The notes under the pieces: model-generated | Told to the model about the DNA's origin: nothing | The model's input: the letters and a program-made list of their open reading frames with translations, nothing else | Database searches by the model: none | Source: Elusimicrobia bacterium GWA2_62_23 | Lineage (GTDB): Bacteria > Elusimicrobiota > Elusimicrobia > Elusimicrobiales > UBA9959 | Direction of reading: 5' to 3' | Length of the DNA stretch: 64,000 bases | NCBI GenBank assembly: GCA_001799635.1 | Contig: MGTV01000010.1 | Span: 1 to 64,000 of the forward strand | Shown here: positions 15,632 through 24,542 of the stretch, in pieces | Layout: every line of letters begins with the position of its first letter | Position numbering within the stretch: the stretch's first letter is position 1 | Translations under genes and position numbers: made by a program

Positions 15632-16264
15632 ATGACCAAGACCGCGACAAAGAACAAAAAGAACGCCGCCGGGGCCAACCAGGCCCGCATCCTCGCCGCC
15701 GCCGCCAAGCTTTTTACCCGCCAGGGGTTCCACGGCACCTCTACCCGCGACATCGCCGCCGAAGCCGGCGTCTCGCTCGGCAATATCTACAACTATTTTC
15801 CGACCAAGGAATCCATCTTTGTCTCGCTGCTGGCGACCTACGAGAAGGAATACTTCCGCCCGGACCAGCCGCTGATAAAGGCCCTGCTGGAAACTTCCTT
15901 CCCCGACAACATCGAAGAACTGGGCTTCGCTTCCCGCGACACCATTGAGAAGTTCTCCGTATATATCCTCCTTATATATGTGGACGTGGTGGAGTTCGGC
16001 GCCAAGCACGTGGCCAGGATCTTCGCCAATATGCGGGCCGGCTACGCCCAGGCCGTAAAGGTGCGCGGCGGCTCCGCGCTGCAGAAGATCGCCCCGGACG
16101 TGGACCCGGTGGCCGCGCTGATGATGGTGTCCTGGAACTATTACAACTATTTCGTGATGGAGAAGCTTTTCAAGGTGAAGGGGCATTACGGCCTGCCGGA
16201 CACCGAGGCCGTGAAATTGTTCGCCCGCGTGTTCAAGCGCGGCATACTCAGGGGTGAGGCATGA
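15632..16264 (+). CDS. TetR/AcrR family transcriptional regulator
   Basis: The 210-residue protein has a lysine-rich start, then the TetR DNA-binding domain (about 15-65) with the helix-turn-helix STRDIAAEAGVSLGNIYNYF and the following PTKESIF. The remaining 140 residues form the ligand-binding and dimer domain, which varies by family. The gene is preceded by a palindrome overlapping its own start site and overlaps the CoA-transferase gene by four bases. It probably represses the operon and responds to an acyl-CoA or fatty acid, as FadR/PsrA-like members do. The ligand is inferred from context. Confidence 0.88.
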   Translation: MTKTATKNKKNAAGANQARILAAAAKLFTRQGFHGTSTRDIAAEAGVSLGNIYNYFPTKESIFVSLLATYEKEYFRPDQPLIKALLETSFPDNIEELGFASRDTIEKFSVYILLIYVDVVEFGAKHVARIFANMRAGYAQAVKVRGGSALQKIAPDVDPVAALMMVSWNYYNYFVMEKLFKVKGHYGLPDTEAVKLFARVFKRGILRGEA

Positions 16265-17592
16265 GGACGCTGGAGAAGACAGCGGCCGGGTGCAAGAGCG
16301 CCTACGCCGAAAAACTGATAACGGCCGAAGAGGCAGCCTCGAAGATCAAGAGCGGGGACGACGTGATAGTGGCGCAGTGCGCCTCGGAGCCGCAGGGCTG
16401 CATGAGCAAGTTCCATACCGCCGCCCACCGCGTGAAGGACGCGCGCGTTTTCTCCGTGCTGACCCTCAAACCCTACGATTTCTACATGAAGCCGGAAATG
16501 AAGGGGCATTTCGAGCTGGCTAGCTGGTTCCACGCCCCCGGTTCGCGCCAGGCCCTCGCCGCCGGCGCCGGCACCGTGACCTACGTGCCCAACATGCTGC
16601 ACCGCGCGGCCACCGACCGCATCCAGGCCCGCAAGCCCGATATCTTCTTCGGCACCTGCACCCCGCCCGATTCCAAGGGCTTCGTCTCCCTGTCCCTCGG
16701 CATCACTTACGAGAAGGACGTGATAGAGGCCGCCGATACCGTGATCCTTGAGGTGAACCGGAACCTGCCGCGCACGTTCGGCGACACCCACCTGCACGTG
16801 AGCGACGTGGACTGGTTCGTGGAGCACGACCAGGAAGTGCCCTCGCTGCCCTCGCCCAGCCCGGACGCCACGGAAACGACCATCGGCAATTATATCGCAG
16901 AGCTGGTGGACGACGGCGCCACCATCCAGCTGGGTATAGGCGGCATCCCGAACGCCTGCGCGCTGGCCCTCAAAGGTAAGAAAGACCTGGGCGTGCATAC
17001 CGAAATGATGGTGGACTCCATGATGGAGCTTTACGAGGCCGGCGTGGTGACCAATAAACGTAAGGCCCTGCTGAAAGACAAATTCGTCTGTACCTTCGCC
17101 ATGGGGTCGCGCAAACTTTACGACTGGCTGCATGAGAACCCTGCGGTGGAATTCCGCCGCGGCGCCTGGGTGAACGACCCCGCCGTGATCCGGCAGAATT
17201 CCCGCATGGTGTCCATCAACACCTGCCTCACCGTGGACCTGACCGGCCAGGTGGCGAGCGAATCCATAGGCCCGGTGCAGTATTCCGGCACCGGCGGCCA
17301 GACCGACACCGCCGTGGGCGCGAAGGAGGCCTATGACGGCCTCGGCAAGAGCATCATAGCCTGCCGCGCCACCGCCAGGAAAGGAACCGTGTCCTGCATA
17401 GTGCCCACGCTGGCGCCCGGCACCGCGGTGACCCTGCACCGCGCCAACACCGACAACATCGTGACGGAGTTCGGCATAGCGCGCCTGCGCGGCCGCACCG
17501 TGCGCGAGCGCGCCAACGCCCTGATAAACGTGGCCCATCCCGATTCCCGCGCTGATCTTAGGAAGCAGGCGGAGAAGCTGGGGTATCTGTAA
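16261..17592 (+). CDS. Acetyl-CoA hydrolase/transferase family CoA-transferase (4-hydroxybutyrate-type)
   Basis: The 443-residue protein matches the Cat1/Cat2-type CoA-transferase family over its full length. It has an N-terminal half that ends near TYVPNMLHRAATDR, the glycine-rich LGIGGIPNACA block (about 223-233), HTEMMVDSM and a late segment GPVQYSGTGGQTDTAVGA. These enzymes move CoA between acetate and 4-hydroxybutyrate, butyrate or a similar acid through a glutamyl-CoA intermediate. The downstream thiolase suggests acetoacetyl-CoA or butyrate-type metabolism. It is coupled to the regulator by a four-base overlap. Confidence 0.9.
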   Translation: MRTLEKTAAGCKSAYAEKLITAEEAASKIKSGDDVIVAQCASEPQGCMSKFHTAAHRVKDARVFSVLTLKPYDFYMKPEMKGHFELASWFHAPGSRQALAAGAGTVTYVPNMLHRAATDRIQARKPDIFFGTCTPPDSKGFVSLSLGITYEKDVIEAADTVILEVNRNLPRTFGDTHLHVSDVDWFVEHDQEVPSLPSPSPDATETTIGNYIAELVDDGATIQLGIGGIPNACALALKGKKDLGVHTEMMVDSMMELYEAGVVTNKRKALLKDKFVCTFAMGSRKLYDWLHENPAVEFRRGAWVNDPAVIRQNSRMVSINTCLTVDLTGQVASESIGPVQYSGTGGQTDTAVGAKEAYDGLGKSIIACRATARKGTVSCIVPTLAPGTAVTLHRANTDNIVTEFGIARLRGRTVRERANALINVAHPDSRADLRKQAEKLGYL

Positions 17593-17629
17593 TTTCAGTA
17601 TTTAAATAAACCTGACGGAGGAGAACAAA

Positions 17630-18811
17630 ATGAAAGAAGTCTTTATAGTGGACGGCGTGCGGACGGCGGTAGGCAGCTTCGGCGGCAGCCTGGCCGATTT
17701 CAGCGCGGTGGAGCTGGGTAAAGTGGTGACCAAGGCCGTGATGGAGCGCGCCGGCGTGAAGCCCGCGGACATCGACGAAGTGCTGATGGGCTGCATCTAC
17801 CAGGCCGGGCAGGGCCAGGGCGTGGCGCGGCAGGTGGCCGTGGGCGCCGGCATCCCGGTGGAGAAGACCGCGGTGACCCTCAACATGCTGTGCGGCTCGG
17901 GCATGCGCACCGTGGCGAACGCCGCCCAGAGCATCATGTGCGGCGACGCCGACATGATCATAGCGGGCGGCACCGAGAGCATGACCAACGCTCCCTACCT
18001 GCTTAAGAAAGCCCGCTACGGCTACAAGATGGGCCACGGCGAGCTGACCGACTCCATGATAGGCGACGGCCTGTGGGACGTGTTCAATAATTACCACATG
18101 GGTATGACCGCCGAGAACCTGGCGGCCAAATACAGCCTGACCCGCGAGGAGCAGGACAAGTTCGCGGCCGAGTCCCAGAACAAGGCCGAGAAGGCCCTGA
18201 AAGAGGGTCGCTTCGCCGACGAGATAGCCCCCGTGATGATCCCGCAGCGCAAAGGCGACCCGGTGGCCTTCGCGAAAGACGAGTACCCCAAGGCCGGCGT
18301 GACCGCCGAGGGCCTGGCCAAGCTCCGCCCCGCGTTCAAGAAGGACGGCTCCGTGACCGCCGCCAACGCGTCCGGCATCAACGACGGCGCCGCCGCCCTG
18401 CTGGTGGCCTCCGCCGACGCGGTGAAGAAGCACAACCTTAAGCCCATGGCGAAGATAGTCTCCTATGCCTGGGCCGGCGTGGACCCGTCCATCATGGGCA
18501 TCGGCCCGGCCGAAGCCGTGCGCAAAGCCCTCAAGAAAGCCAACTGGGAGCTTAAGGACGTGGAACTCATAGAAGCCAACGAGGCCTTCGCGGCGCAGAG
18601 CCTGTCAGTGGCCAAGGAACTCGGCTTCAACAAGGACATCGTCAACGTGAACGGCGGCGCCATAGCGCTGGGCCATCCCGTGGGCGCGTCCGGCGCGCGC
18701 ATCATCGTCACCCTGCTGCACGAGATGAAGAAGCGCAATCTGAAGAAGGGCCTCGCGACCCTCTGCATCGGCGGCGGCATGGGCATCGCCATCTGCGTGG
18801 AACGCCAGTAA
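17630..18811 (+). CDS. Acetyl-CoA C-acetyltransferase (thiolase)
   Basis: The 393-residue protein is a full-length biosynthetic-type thiolase. It has the acylated Cys88 in NMLCGSGMR, His349 in GHPVGASG and Cys379 in CIGGGMG, plus the NEAF motif. It condenses two acetyl-CoA to acetoacetyl-CoA or runs the reverse cleavage. ACGGAGGAGAAC gives a strong ribosome-binding site before the ATG. It is the last gene of the TetR/CoA-transferase operon, with the terminator directly behind. Confidence 0.96.
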   Translation: MKEVFIVDGVRTAVGSFGGSLADFSAVELGKVVTKAVMERAGVKPADIDEVLMGCIYQAGQGQGVARQVAVGAGIPVEKTAVTLNMLCGSGMRTVANAAQSIMCGDADMIIAGGTESMTNAPYLLKKARYGYKMGHGELTDSMIGDGLWDVFNNYHMGMTAENLAAKYSLTREEQDKFAAESQNKAEKALKEGRFADEIAPVMIPQRKGDPVAFAKDEYPKAGVTAEGLAKLRPAFKKDGSVTAANASGINDGAAALLVASADAVKKHNLKPMAKIVSYAWAGVDPSIMGIGPAEAVRKALKKANWELKDVELIEANEAFAAQSLSVAKELGFNKDIVNVNGGAIALGHPVGASGARIIVTLLHEMKKRNLKKGLATLCIGGGMGIAICVERQ

Positions 18812-18828
18812 GCGCGGCCTGAAATAAA

Positions 18829-18864
18829 AAAGAGCCCCGGGTTTTGCCCGGGGCTCTTTGTTTT
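18829..18864. terminator. Terminator between thiolase and rlmN (bidirectional)
   Basis: A 13-bp stem AAAGAGCCCCGGG / CCCGGGGCTCTTT with a TTTTG loop has A residues before and TTTG-TTTT after it. It can serve both converging genes. Confidence 0.9.
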
Positions 18865-18877
18865 GGCGCGGCGGGAG

Positions 18878-19900
18878 CTATTTCCCGGCGAGCTGGCCGC
18901 AGGCGCCGGCGATGTCCTCGCCGAGGCTCTTGCGCACCGTCACTTCGAAGCCGTTCTCCTCCATGAGCCCGGCGAACACCTTTATGCGGTCGCGGGCCGG
19001 GGCCCGGTACTGGCTGCCGGTGCGGTTGTGCGGGATGATGTTGATGGTGAAATACTTTGGAGCGGCCACCGAGCGCAGCCAGGAGTTGAGCTTGGCGGCC
19101 TGCGAGCGGCTGTTGTTGAGCCCTTCGAGCAGCACGTACTCTATGAACACGCGGCGGTGCGTCATGACGATGTAGTCGTTGAGGGCTTTGGCCAGCTGGG
19201 AGAGCGGGTAGGTGCGGTTGAGCGGCACCAGCTCGTTGCGCAGGACGTCCTCCGAGGCGTGCAGGGAGAGGGCCAGGTTGCACTGCGGGAAATCCTTGGC
19301 GAAGCGGCGGATGCCGGGCACGTGGCCGGCCGTGGACACGGAGACGTGGCGCTGGCCGAGCGCTATCAGCTCGGGGTCGGTCATGATCTTTATGGCGTCG
19401 CTCACCGATTCATAGTTGAGGAACGGCTCGCCCATGCCCATGAAGATGACGCTGCCTATCTTACCGCCGCGGTTCTTTTTCAGCCAGGCGGCCGAGGCCA
19501 GGAACTGGTCGGCGATCTCGTCCGGAGAAAGATTGCGCTTGAGGCCTTTCTTGCCGGTGGCGCAGAAAGGGCAGCGCACGGGGCAGCCCACCTGGGTGGA
19601 AACGCAGAGGCTCCACTTTTCCGGCAGGAGGTTCAGCAGCACGGTCTCTATCTTGAGCCCGTCCTTCAGTTCGAAAGCGAACTTCACCGCGTCGCCTTTC
19701 TTGGAGACCAGGGTCTTAACGGCTTCCACCGAATGCAGGCGGAATTCATGTTTCAGGCGCTCGCGCAGGGGGGCGGGCAGGGCGGAGACGTCGTCCCAGG
19801 AGCCGGCGAAGCTCTTATAGACCGCGTCGCGTACCTGCTTCAGGCGGAAGGCCGGCAGGCCGTTCTCTTGGAGGAAGACGGAAAGTTTTTTGAAATCCAT
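18878..19900 (-). CDS. rlmN: 23S rRNA (adenine-C2)-methyltransferase RlmN
   Basis: This radical SAM enzyme methylates A2503 of 23S rRNA and usually A37 of some tRNAs. The 340-residue protein shows the CxxxCxxC cluster motif (Cys106, 110, 113), the glycine-rich GMGEPFLN block and the C-terminal methyl-carrier cysteine in GACGQL (about 334). An N-terminal helical accessory domain fills residues 1-90. Length is typical. The gene starts 20 bases from the palindromic repeat at 19921 and is not obviously linked to others. Confidence 0.96.
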   Translation of the reverse strand: MDFKKLSVFLQENGLPAFRLKQVRDAVYKSFAGSWDDVSALPAPLRERLKHEFRLHSVEAVKTLVSKKGDAVKFAFELKDGLKIETVLLNLLPEKWSLCVSTQVGCPVRCPFCATGKKGLKRNLSPDEIADQFLASAAWLKKNRGGKIGSVIFMGMGEPFLNYESVSDAIKIMTDPELIALGQRHVSVSTAGHVPGIRRFAKDFPQCNLALSLHASEDVLRNELVPLNRTYPLSQLAKALNDYIVMTHRRVFIEYVLLEGLNNSRSQAAKLNSWLRSVAAPKYFTINIIPHNRTGSQYRAPARDRIKVFAGLMEENGFEVTVRKSLGEDIAGACGQLAGK

Positions 19901-19920
19901 AGTTATATTATCTCATAATA

Positions 19921-19994
19921 GGGGACGTTGTTGACTATTTGACTATTTAAAACAGGTCGCCGCAGGAAATAGTCAAATAGTCAACAACGTCCCC
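19921..19994. repeat. Perfect 28-bp inverted repeat (REP/MITE-like hairpin element)
   Basis: Arms 19921-19948 and 19967-19994 are exact reverse complements around an 18-base loop. The outer nine bases, GGGGACGTT, equal those of the element at 7335-7440. The inner part again holds a tandem duplication, here GACTATTT twice. It fills the gap between rlmN and the lipase-like gene. Confidence 0.85.
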
Positions 19995-20022
19995 AAAAAC
20001 GAAGCCCGCCGTGGCGGGCTTC
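19995..20022 (-). terminator. Terminator of the lipase-like gene
   Basis: Read on the minus strand, a GAAGCCCGCC/GGCGGGCTTC stem with a very tight loop is followed by GTTTTT. It lies 20 bases after the stop codon of the gene at 20043-21149 and abuts the palindromic element. Confidence 0.75.
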
Positions 20023-20042
20023 GGGTCAGGGGCGGCCGCGGG

Positions 20043-21149
20043 TCAGGGGCGGCACATGGCGGGGGTCTTGGCGCAGTTCACCACCTGCGGCGCCAGTACC
20101 GGCTGGAAGACCGGCACGAAGATCTCTTTCTGCAGGGACTTCAGTTCGGCGCGGTAGTCGAAGAAGTAGGCGCCGTGCCAGGCCTTGATGTCGCGCATCT
20201 TGAAAAGGTCCCGCCGGGCCTCTTTTTTCAGCAGCTTGTTGTGCAGGATGAGCTGGATCAGGGTGGGTTCCAGGTTCTCTACTTCGGCGTCGGCCTGGTA
20301 ATTGGTGTCGGCGGCGGGGATGGCGTTTGAGTAAGCGTCGCGCATGGCCCAGATATTGCGCCAGACGTCCACATTGGCCGGCTTCCTGACCTTGCGTTCC
20401 AGACCTTCGCTCATTTTTTCTATCTTCAGGAAAAGCTTTACAACTATGTTGCCGGGAACCAGCGGCGAGCCGGCCGTTATGAGCTTGTCTATGCGCACGT
20501 CCGGCCTGGAAAGGTGGATGCGGTGCAGGGCCGTGTGGGTCATCACGGAGCCCCAGCTGTGGGCCAGGATATATATCGGGCGGCCGGAGTCCTTGTATTC
20601 GTCGTAAACCTGGATGATCTTTTCCTGGAGCTGCGGGAGGGTGGGCTTGGTGTCGCCGGGGTCGCGCGACCAGCGGAAAGGCACCACTACCACGTCATGC
20701 TGTTCGTAACCGGGGATCTCCTTGAGCTTGACCTCCAGGTAGTTGTCCTCCAGGCGGGCGCCCATGGAGGGCAGGTCCCTGGCTTCGGGGTCCTCCTCGG
20801 GGAAAAAATAGCGGGGGCTGAAAGAGACCACCCCGTTGACCACGTCGGCTTCGGTGATGTCCTTGTTCCGGAAAAAGAAGCGGAGAAAGCGGATAAGGTT
20901 GCGCAGTTCGGCCGGGCCGGCGCCGATTTCCCCGAATTTGAGGCCGGAAACGGTGATCACCACCGGGTCCAGGCCGTTCCGGGTGTCCATGACCTCCTGG
21001 AGGGCCTGGCGGGGCATGGGGATGTCCAGGTCCGCGGTCAGCTCCTGCACGTCTTCAAGGCCGAGGGTGTTGAGGTCCGCCGCGGGGGCGGCCGGGGAGA
21101 GAAAGAAGAGGGAAAAAACAGCAATGAATGCGGTTTTTAAGGGTCTCAT
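20043..21149 (-). CDS. Exported alpha/beta-hydrolase (lipase-like) protein
   Basis: The 368-residue protein has a signal peptide (about 1-23, ending PAAPA before ADL). A hydrolase core follows, with VITVSGL as the first strand and the nucleophile elbow ILAHSWGS, where Ser is flanked by H and W as in many lipases. A His in AWHGAYF near the C-terminus could complete the triad. A lipase or esterase acting in the periplasm or at the surface is the best reading; the substrate is unknown. It is a single-gene unit, divergent from the sulfatase gene and closed by its own terminator. Confidence 0.78.
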   Translation of the reverse strand: MRPLKTAFIAVFSLFFLSPAAPAADLNTLGLEDVQELTADLDIPMPRQALQEVMDTRNGLDPVVITVSGLKFGEIGAGPAELRNLIRFLRFFFRNKDITEADVVNGVVSFSPRYFFPEEDPEARDLPSMGARLEDNYLEVKLKEIPGYEQHDVVVVPFRWSRDPGDTKPTLPQLQEKIIQVYDEYKDSGRPIYILAHSWGSVMTHTALHRIHLSRPDVRIDKLITAGSPLVPGNIVVKLFLKIEKMSEGLERKVRKPANVDVWRNIWAMRDAYSNAIPAADTNYQADAEVENLEPTLIQLILHNKLLKKEARRDLFKMRDIKAWHGAYFFDYRAELKSLQKEIFVPVFQPVLAPQVVNCAKTPAMCRP

Positions 21150-21244
21150 ATTTATATAGAATATGTTAGCAAATTTGACCCCCGGTTTTGACCGATATCA
21201 ACGACTATAGTCAAGCGGCGTTAAAAAATCACGCTGTCTAAAAC

Positions 21245-23050
21245 ATGGGATATAAACGTTTCTGGGCCTTTCTCGGACTGAATTTCTGCCTTTCGCTGTT
21301 CATAGGGGCAGGCTTTATCTTTTTTGCCGGCGGGCACCCGCTGGAGCTGGCTTTCGTCTGCGCCGCGTTGGTTTCCAATACGGCCATGCTGTACGCCGTG
21401 CCGGCCCTGGCCGGCTCCGGCTTGTTCCTGTTCGGGCCGGGCCGCCTGCTGCTGGGGGGGCTGCTGGCCGCCTTCCAGCTCTGGCTGGTGACCGACCTGG
21501 CCGTATATAAGATCTTCAAATTCCACCTCAATTCCATGGTGCTCAATCTGGTGCTGACCCCGGGGGGGCTGGAGTCGCTGGACCAGGGTTGGGGCACGAA
21601 GGCGCTCTTCGCACTGGCTGTTCTTGGCGCCGGAGCGGCCCAGTTCTGGTTCTGGCGGCTTTCCGCGCGGCTCGCGCCCCGGCTTACTTTCAGGACAGCC
21701 GCACCCGCCCTGGGCTTTGTCCTGCTGCTGGCGGCGGCCGACAAGGGAATGTTCGCCTGGGGCACGCTCTACGATTCCGTCTATATAACCCGCAACTCGC
21801 AGCTTTTCCCGCTTTACCAGCCGCTGCGCGTGCGCAGTTTCGCCAGTAAATATCTGGGTGTGAAACTGGATAAAGAGGTGCGCGCCGGCGTGGACCTGAA
21901 ATATTCCGGCCTGGCCTACCCGGCCGCGCCGCTGAAAGCCGAGCCGCCCGCCCGCCCGCTCAACTTCCTTTTCATAATCGTGGACTCGCTGCGCGCCGAC
22001 ATGCTGAACCCGGAAGTGATGCCCCGCACCTGGGTCTTCGCGCAAAAAGCTGCGGTCTTCGAAAACCACTACAGCGGCGGGAACTGCACCCGCTTCGGCA
22101 TCTTCTCCATCCTCTACGGCGTTTACGGGAACTACTGGTTCCCCATGCTGGGCGAGCGCCGCGGCCCGGTGTTTCTTGACGCGCTGAAAGAACAGGGTTA
22201 TGACCTGCGCCTTTACGCCAGCGCCAAACTCAGCTTCCCGGAGTTCAACAAGACCTGTTTCGTGAACGTGGCCCGGGAGAATATTTACGACGAACCGCTG
22301 GGCGCGGACGGCGTCCTGCGGGACAAGGAGATCTCTGAAAAATTCATCGGCTATCTCGGCTCGCGGGATAAAAAGAAGCCGTATTTCTCTTTCATCTTCT
22401 ACGACGCCTCCCACGGCAATTACGACTCGCTGCCCGGTATGGACAAGTTCCAGCCCTCGGCCTCGGTGAGCCAGCTGGCGCTGAACCAGGGCAACGTGGG
22501 CGCCTTGATGAATAAATACAGGAACTCCATCTACTCCGACGATTCGCTGGTCGGCAAAATACTGGAAGCCGTGAAAGCGACGGGCGGTCTTGAGGACACC
22601 GCGGTGCTGATAATGGGCGACCACGGCGAAGCCTTCCTGGAGCGCGGGCGCTACGGGCACAACCAGGGTTACAGCCCCGAAGAGTTGCGCGTGCCGTTGG
22701 TTCTCTATCTCCCCGGCCGCCCGGCCGCGCGAGTGGGGCGCGCCACCAGCCACATGGATATAGTTCCTACCCTGCTGCCGCTGGCGGGCGTGAAGAACCC
22801 GGCCGCGGATTACTCCAGCGGCCTCGGCCTTTTCGAAAAGAAGGAGAGGCCTTTCCTGCCGGCCTTCTCGTGGGACAGCGCCGGGCTCATCACGAAGGAT
22901 AGGATACTCGAGATGCCGTTGGAGATGTATAAAGGCGGGGTGAAGGTTTTCGACGCGGAGTATAAGGAAGTGCCGGGCCGCCAGGCCGCGGCGGAGTTCT
23001 CTCCCCACATCCTGCAGTTCCAGAAAGAAGCTAAAAGGTTCAGCCGCTAG
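21245..23050 (+). CDS. Membrane-bound sulfatase-superfamily protein (YejM/LtaS-like)
   Basis: The 601-residue protein has about five N-terminal membrane helices (to about 190) and a C-terminal sulfatase/phosphatase-fold domain from about 240. It shows IIVDSLRADML with the metal-binding Asp, the nucleophile region GGNCTRFG, and MGDHGEAF for the second metal site. The layout resembles YejM/PbgA and the phosphoglycerol or phosphoethanolamine transferases. The catalytic domain would face the periplasm. Lipid or LPS regulation is plausible in this Gram-negative setting. Its last four bases overlap the convergent radical SAM gene. Confidence 0.85.
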   Translation: MGYKRFWAFLGLNFCLSLFIGAGFIFFAGGHPLELAFVCAALVSNTAMLYAVPALAGSGLFLFGPGRLLLGGLLAAFQLWLVTDLAVYKIFKFHLNSMVLNLVLTPGGLESLDQGWGTKALFALAVLGAGAAQFWFWRLSARLAPRLTFRTAAPALGFVLLLAAADKGMFAWGTLYDSVYITRNSQLFPLYQPLRVRSFASKYLGVKLDKEVRAGVDLKYSGLAYPAAPLKAEPPARPLNFLFIIVDSLRADMLNPEVMPRTWVFAQKAAVFENHYSGGNCTRFGIFSILYGVYGNYWFPMLGERRGPVFLDALKEQGYDLRLYASAKLSFPEFNKTCFVNVARENIYDEPLGADGVLRDKEISEKFIGYLGSRDKKKPYFSFIFYDASHGNYDSLPGMDKFQPSASVSQLALNQGNVGALMNKYRNSIYSDDSLVGKILEAVKATGGLEDTAVLIMGDHGEAFLERGRYGHNQGYSPEELRVPLVLYLPGRPAARVGRATSHMDIVPTLLPLAGVKNPAADYSSGLGLFEKKERPFLPAFSWDSAGLITKDRILEMPLEMYKGGVKVFDAEYKEVPGRQAAAEFSPHILQFQKEAKRFSR

Positions 23051-24180
23051 CGGGTTTCGCGGCCCAGTATGGCCGTGAGCGGCATGCTGTAGATCTTCCC
23101 GGTGGTCCACCAGGACGGGATGAGGGGGTTTATGTCCCCCGCGAAACCGCAGCTGGCGCAGATGTTGGGGCTTTCCGGTTTTCGACCGGAGGCCAGGAAG
23201 GCCCTGGCCGCCCGGAAATTTTCATTATTGAACAGGGGCTTCAGCGGGCCGGCGAAGGCGCTGCCGAAATCGTCCTTCTCGTCCTCCACCCCGCAGCAGG
23301 GCGACACCGAGCCGTTGGCGTTGACCACGGCCCCGAGCCACGGCCAGGCGCAGGTGGGCAGGGCGGCCGCCTTCACGCGCAGGCTGTCGCGGTGGTTGAG
23401 CATGGTCTGGGTCTCCCCCGCCGGTTTTTTCTCGGGGTAAAAACGCGCGCCCTCTTTTACCGGCACCCAGTCCGCCAGGGGTATCGCCGCCGGGGCGGGC
23501 AGGAACAGGTCCACGCCCAGCGACCGGCTCAGGTCCCTGGCGGTCTCTATTTCATGCTCGTTGTGCCGGAAGACCAGGAACTTCCAGGCGATAAAAGGCT
23601 TCTTGGCGCCGCGCGCCGCCCTGGCGGAGAGCAGAACGCGGAGGTTCTCCAGTGCTTTATCGAAATCCCCGCCTTCGCGGTAGCGGGCGTAGGTCTCCTG
23701 GGAGGCCCCGTCGAAAGAGAGAATGAGGAAATCCAGCCCGGAGTCCAGCATCTTCCGGGCGTCTTCCGGGCCGAAATCGTTGAGGTGGCTGCTCAGGTAG
23801 GTCTCCATGCCGAACCCTTTGGCGTAGGAGATCATGTCGTAGAGGCGCGGGTTCAGGGTGGGCTCGCCCCAGTTGTAGAATTCGGTCTTCAGCAGGTACG
23901 GCCCCAGCTGGTCCATGACCTTCACATAGTCCTCCCAGCGCAGCAGGCCCTTGGTGCGGGTGCCCTTGTTCCGCCCGGTGGGGCAGAACGGGCAACGGAG
24001 GGTGCAGGCGTTGGCGGGGTCAATGACCAGGCAGTACGGCAGGGCCCGCGTGGTTTCGCGGCGCAGTTTAAGGTCCAGTTCTATGCGGAGATAATTGGCG
24101 AGCTTGCGCCACAGGCCGAGGCGCATGAGGGCCAGCCCCATGCGCAGGCGCAGCCCGTAAAAAAAGTTCTCAAGCCTCAT
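23047..24180 (-). CDS. Radical SAM/SPASM domain protein
   Basis: The 377-residue protein has the radical SAM cluster motif CTLRCPFC (Cys59, 63, 66), GEPTLNP and a C-terminal SPASM-type region with CAW, SPCCG and CASCGF cysteines for auxiliary clusters. A basic amphipathic N-terminal stretch (about 8-45) may touch membrane. The substrate is unknown; SPASM enzymes modify peptides or act on sugars and cofactors. It is the last gene of a minus-strand unit (ZIP, Rel, release-factor-like, this gene) and overlaps the release-factor-like gene by 11 bases. Confidence 0.88.
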   Translation of the reverse strand: MRLENFFYGLRLRMGLALMRLGLWRKLANYLRIELDLKLRRETTRALPYCLVIDPANACTLRCPFCPTGRNKGTRTKGLLRWEDYVKVMDQLGPYLLKTEFYNWGEPTLNPRLYDMISYAKGFGMETYLSSHLNDFGPEDARKMLDSGLDFLILSFDGASQETYARYREGGDFDKALENLRVLLSARAARGAKKPFIAWKFLVFRHNEHEIETARDLSRSLGVDLFLPAPAAIPLADWVPVKEGARFYPEKKPAGETQTMLNHRDSLRVKAAALPTCAWPWLGAVVNANGSVSPCCGVEDEKDDFGSAFAGPLKPLFNNENFRAARAFLASGRKPESPNICASCGFAGDINPLIPSWWTTGKIYSMPLTAILGRETR

Positions 24181-24541
24181 GGCCGCCGGCGCTCCTTCCC
24201 CCGCGCTTCTTCGCCTTGCGGCGCCGGATGCGCTCTATTTCAGCCAGGCGCTCCGAAGTCTCGGGGGAGATCCTGGCCTCTATCTCGTCCACCAGCTCCC
24301 GCAGCGCCAGGAAGCGGTTGAGCGAGCGCTTGCGCTCGCGCTGGCAGCGCACCACCAGGCCGAGGGCCGGATAGCGCAGGAGCACGGCGTTGGAGGTCTT
24401 GTTGATCTTCTGCCCGCCCTTCCCGCCGCCCCGCGTGAACTGCTCGTCGATAAGGCGCAGGTCCACGCCCAGGCGGGCGATGCGCTCCCTGAGGGCCGCG
24501 ACCTTGGCCGGGGTAATGTCGGAAAGTTCCGGGAAATTCAC
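24170..24541 (-). CDS. Release-factor-like protein with GGQ motif
   Basis: This 123-residue protein is a single release-factor catalytic domain: FTRGGGKGGQKINKTSNAV holds the GGQ at 42-44 that triggers peptidyl-tRNA hydrolysis, followed by a basic C-terminal tail. It lacks the codon-recognition domains of RF1/RF2. It is therefore like ArfB/YaeJ or the PrfH/C12orf65 group, which rescue stalled ribosomes. The start is GTG at 24539-24541, one base beyond the Rel stop codon. Its linkage to the stringent-response gene fits a starvation or stalling role. Confidence 0.88.
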   Translation of the reverse strand: MNFPELSDITPAKVAALRERIARLGVDLRLIDEQFTRGGGKGGQKINKTSNAVLLRYPALGLVVRCQRERKRSLNRFLALRELVDEIEARISPETSERLAEIERIRRRKAKKRGGRSAGGHEA

Positions 24542-24542
24542 G

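Noticed and set aside
19921-19994. Rho-independent terminator of rlmN or the lipase-like gene
   Set aside because: The hairpin is far longer than needed, AT-rich in its arms and without a T run. It lies upstream of rlmN rather than behind it, and a separate normal terminator for the lipase-like gene lies beside it at 19995-20022.
21221-23110. A 629-residue open frame opposite the sulfatase gene
   Set aside because: Composition is of the antisense type (many His, Gln, Arg), with no motif and no ribosome-binding site. The plus-strand sulfatase motifs are unambiguous.
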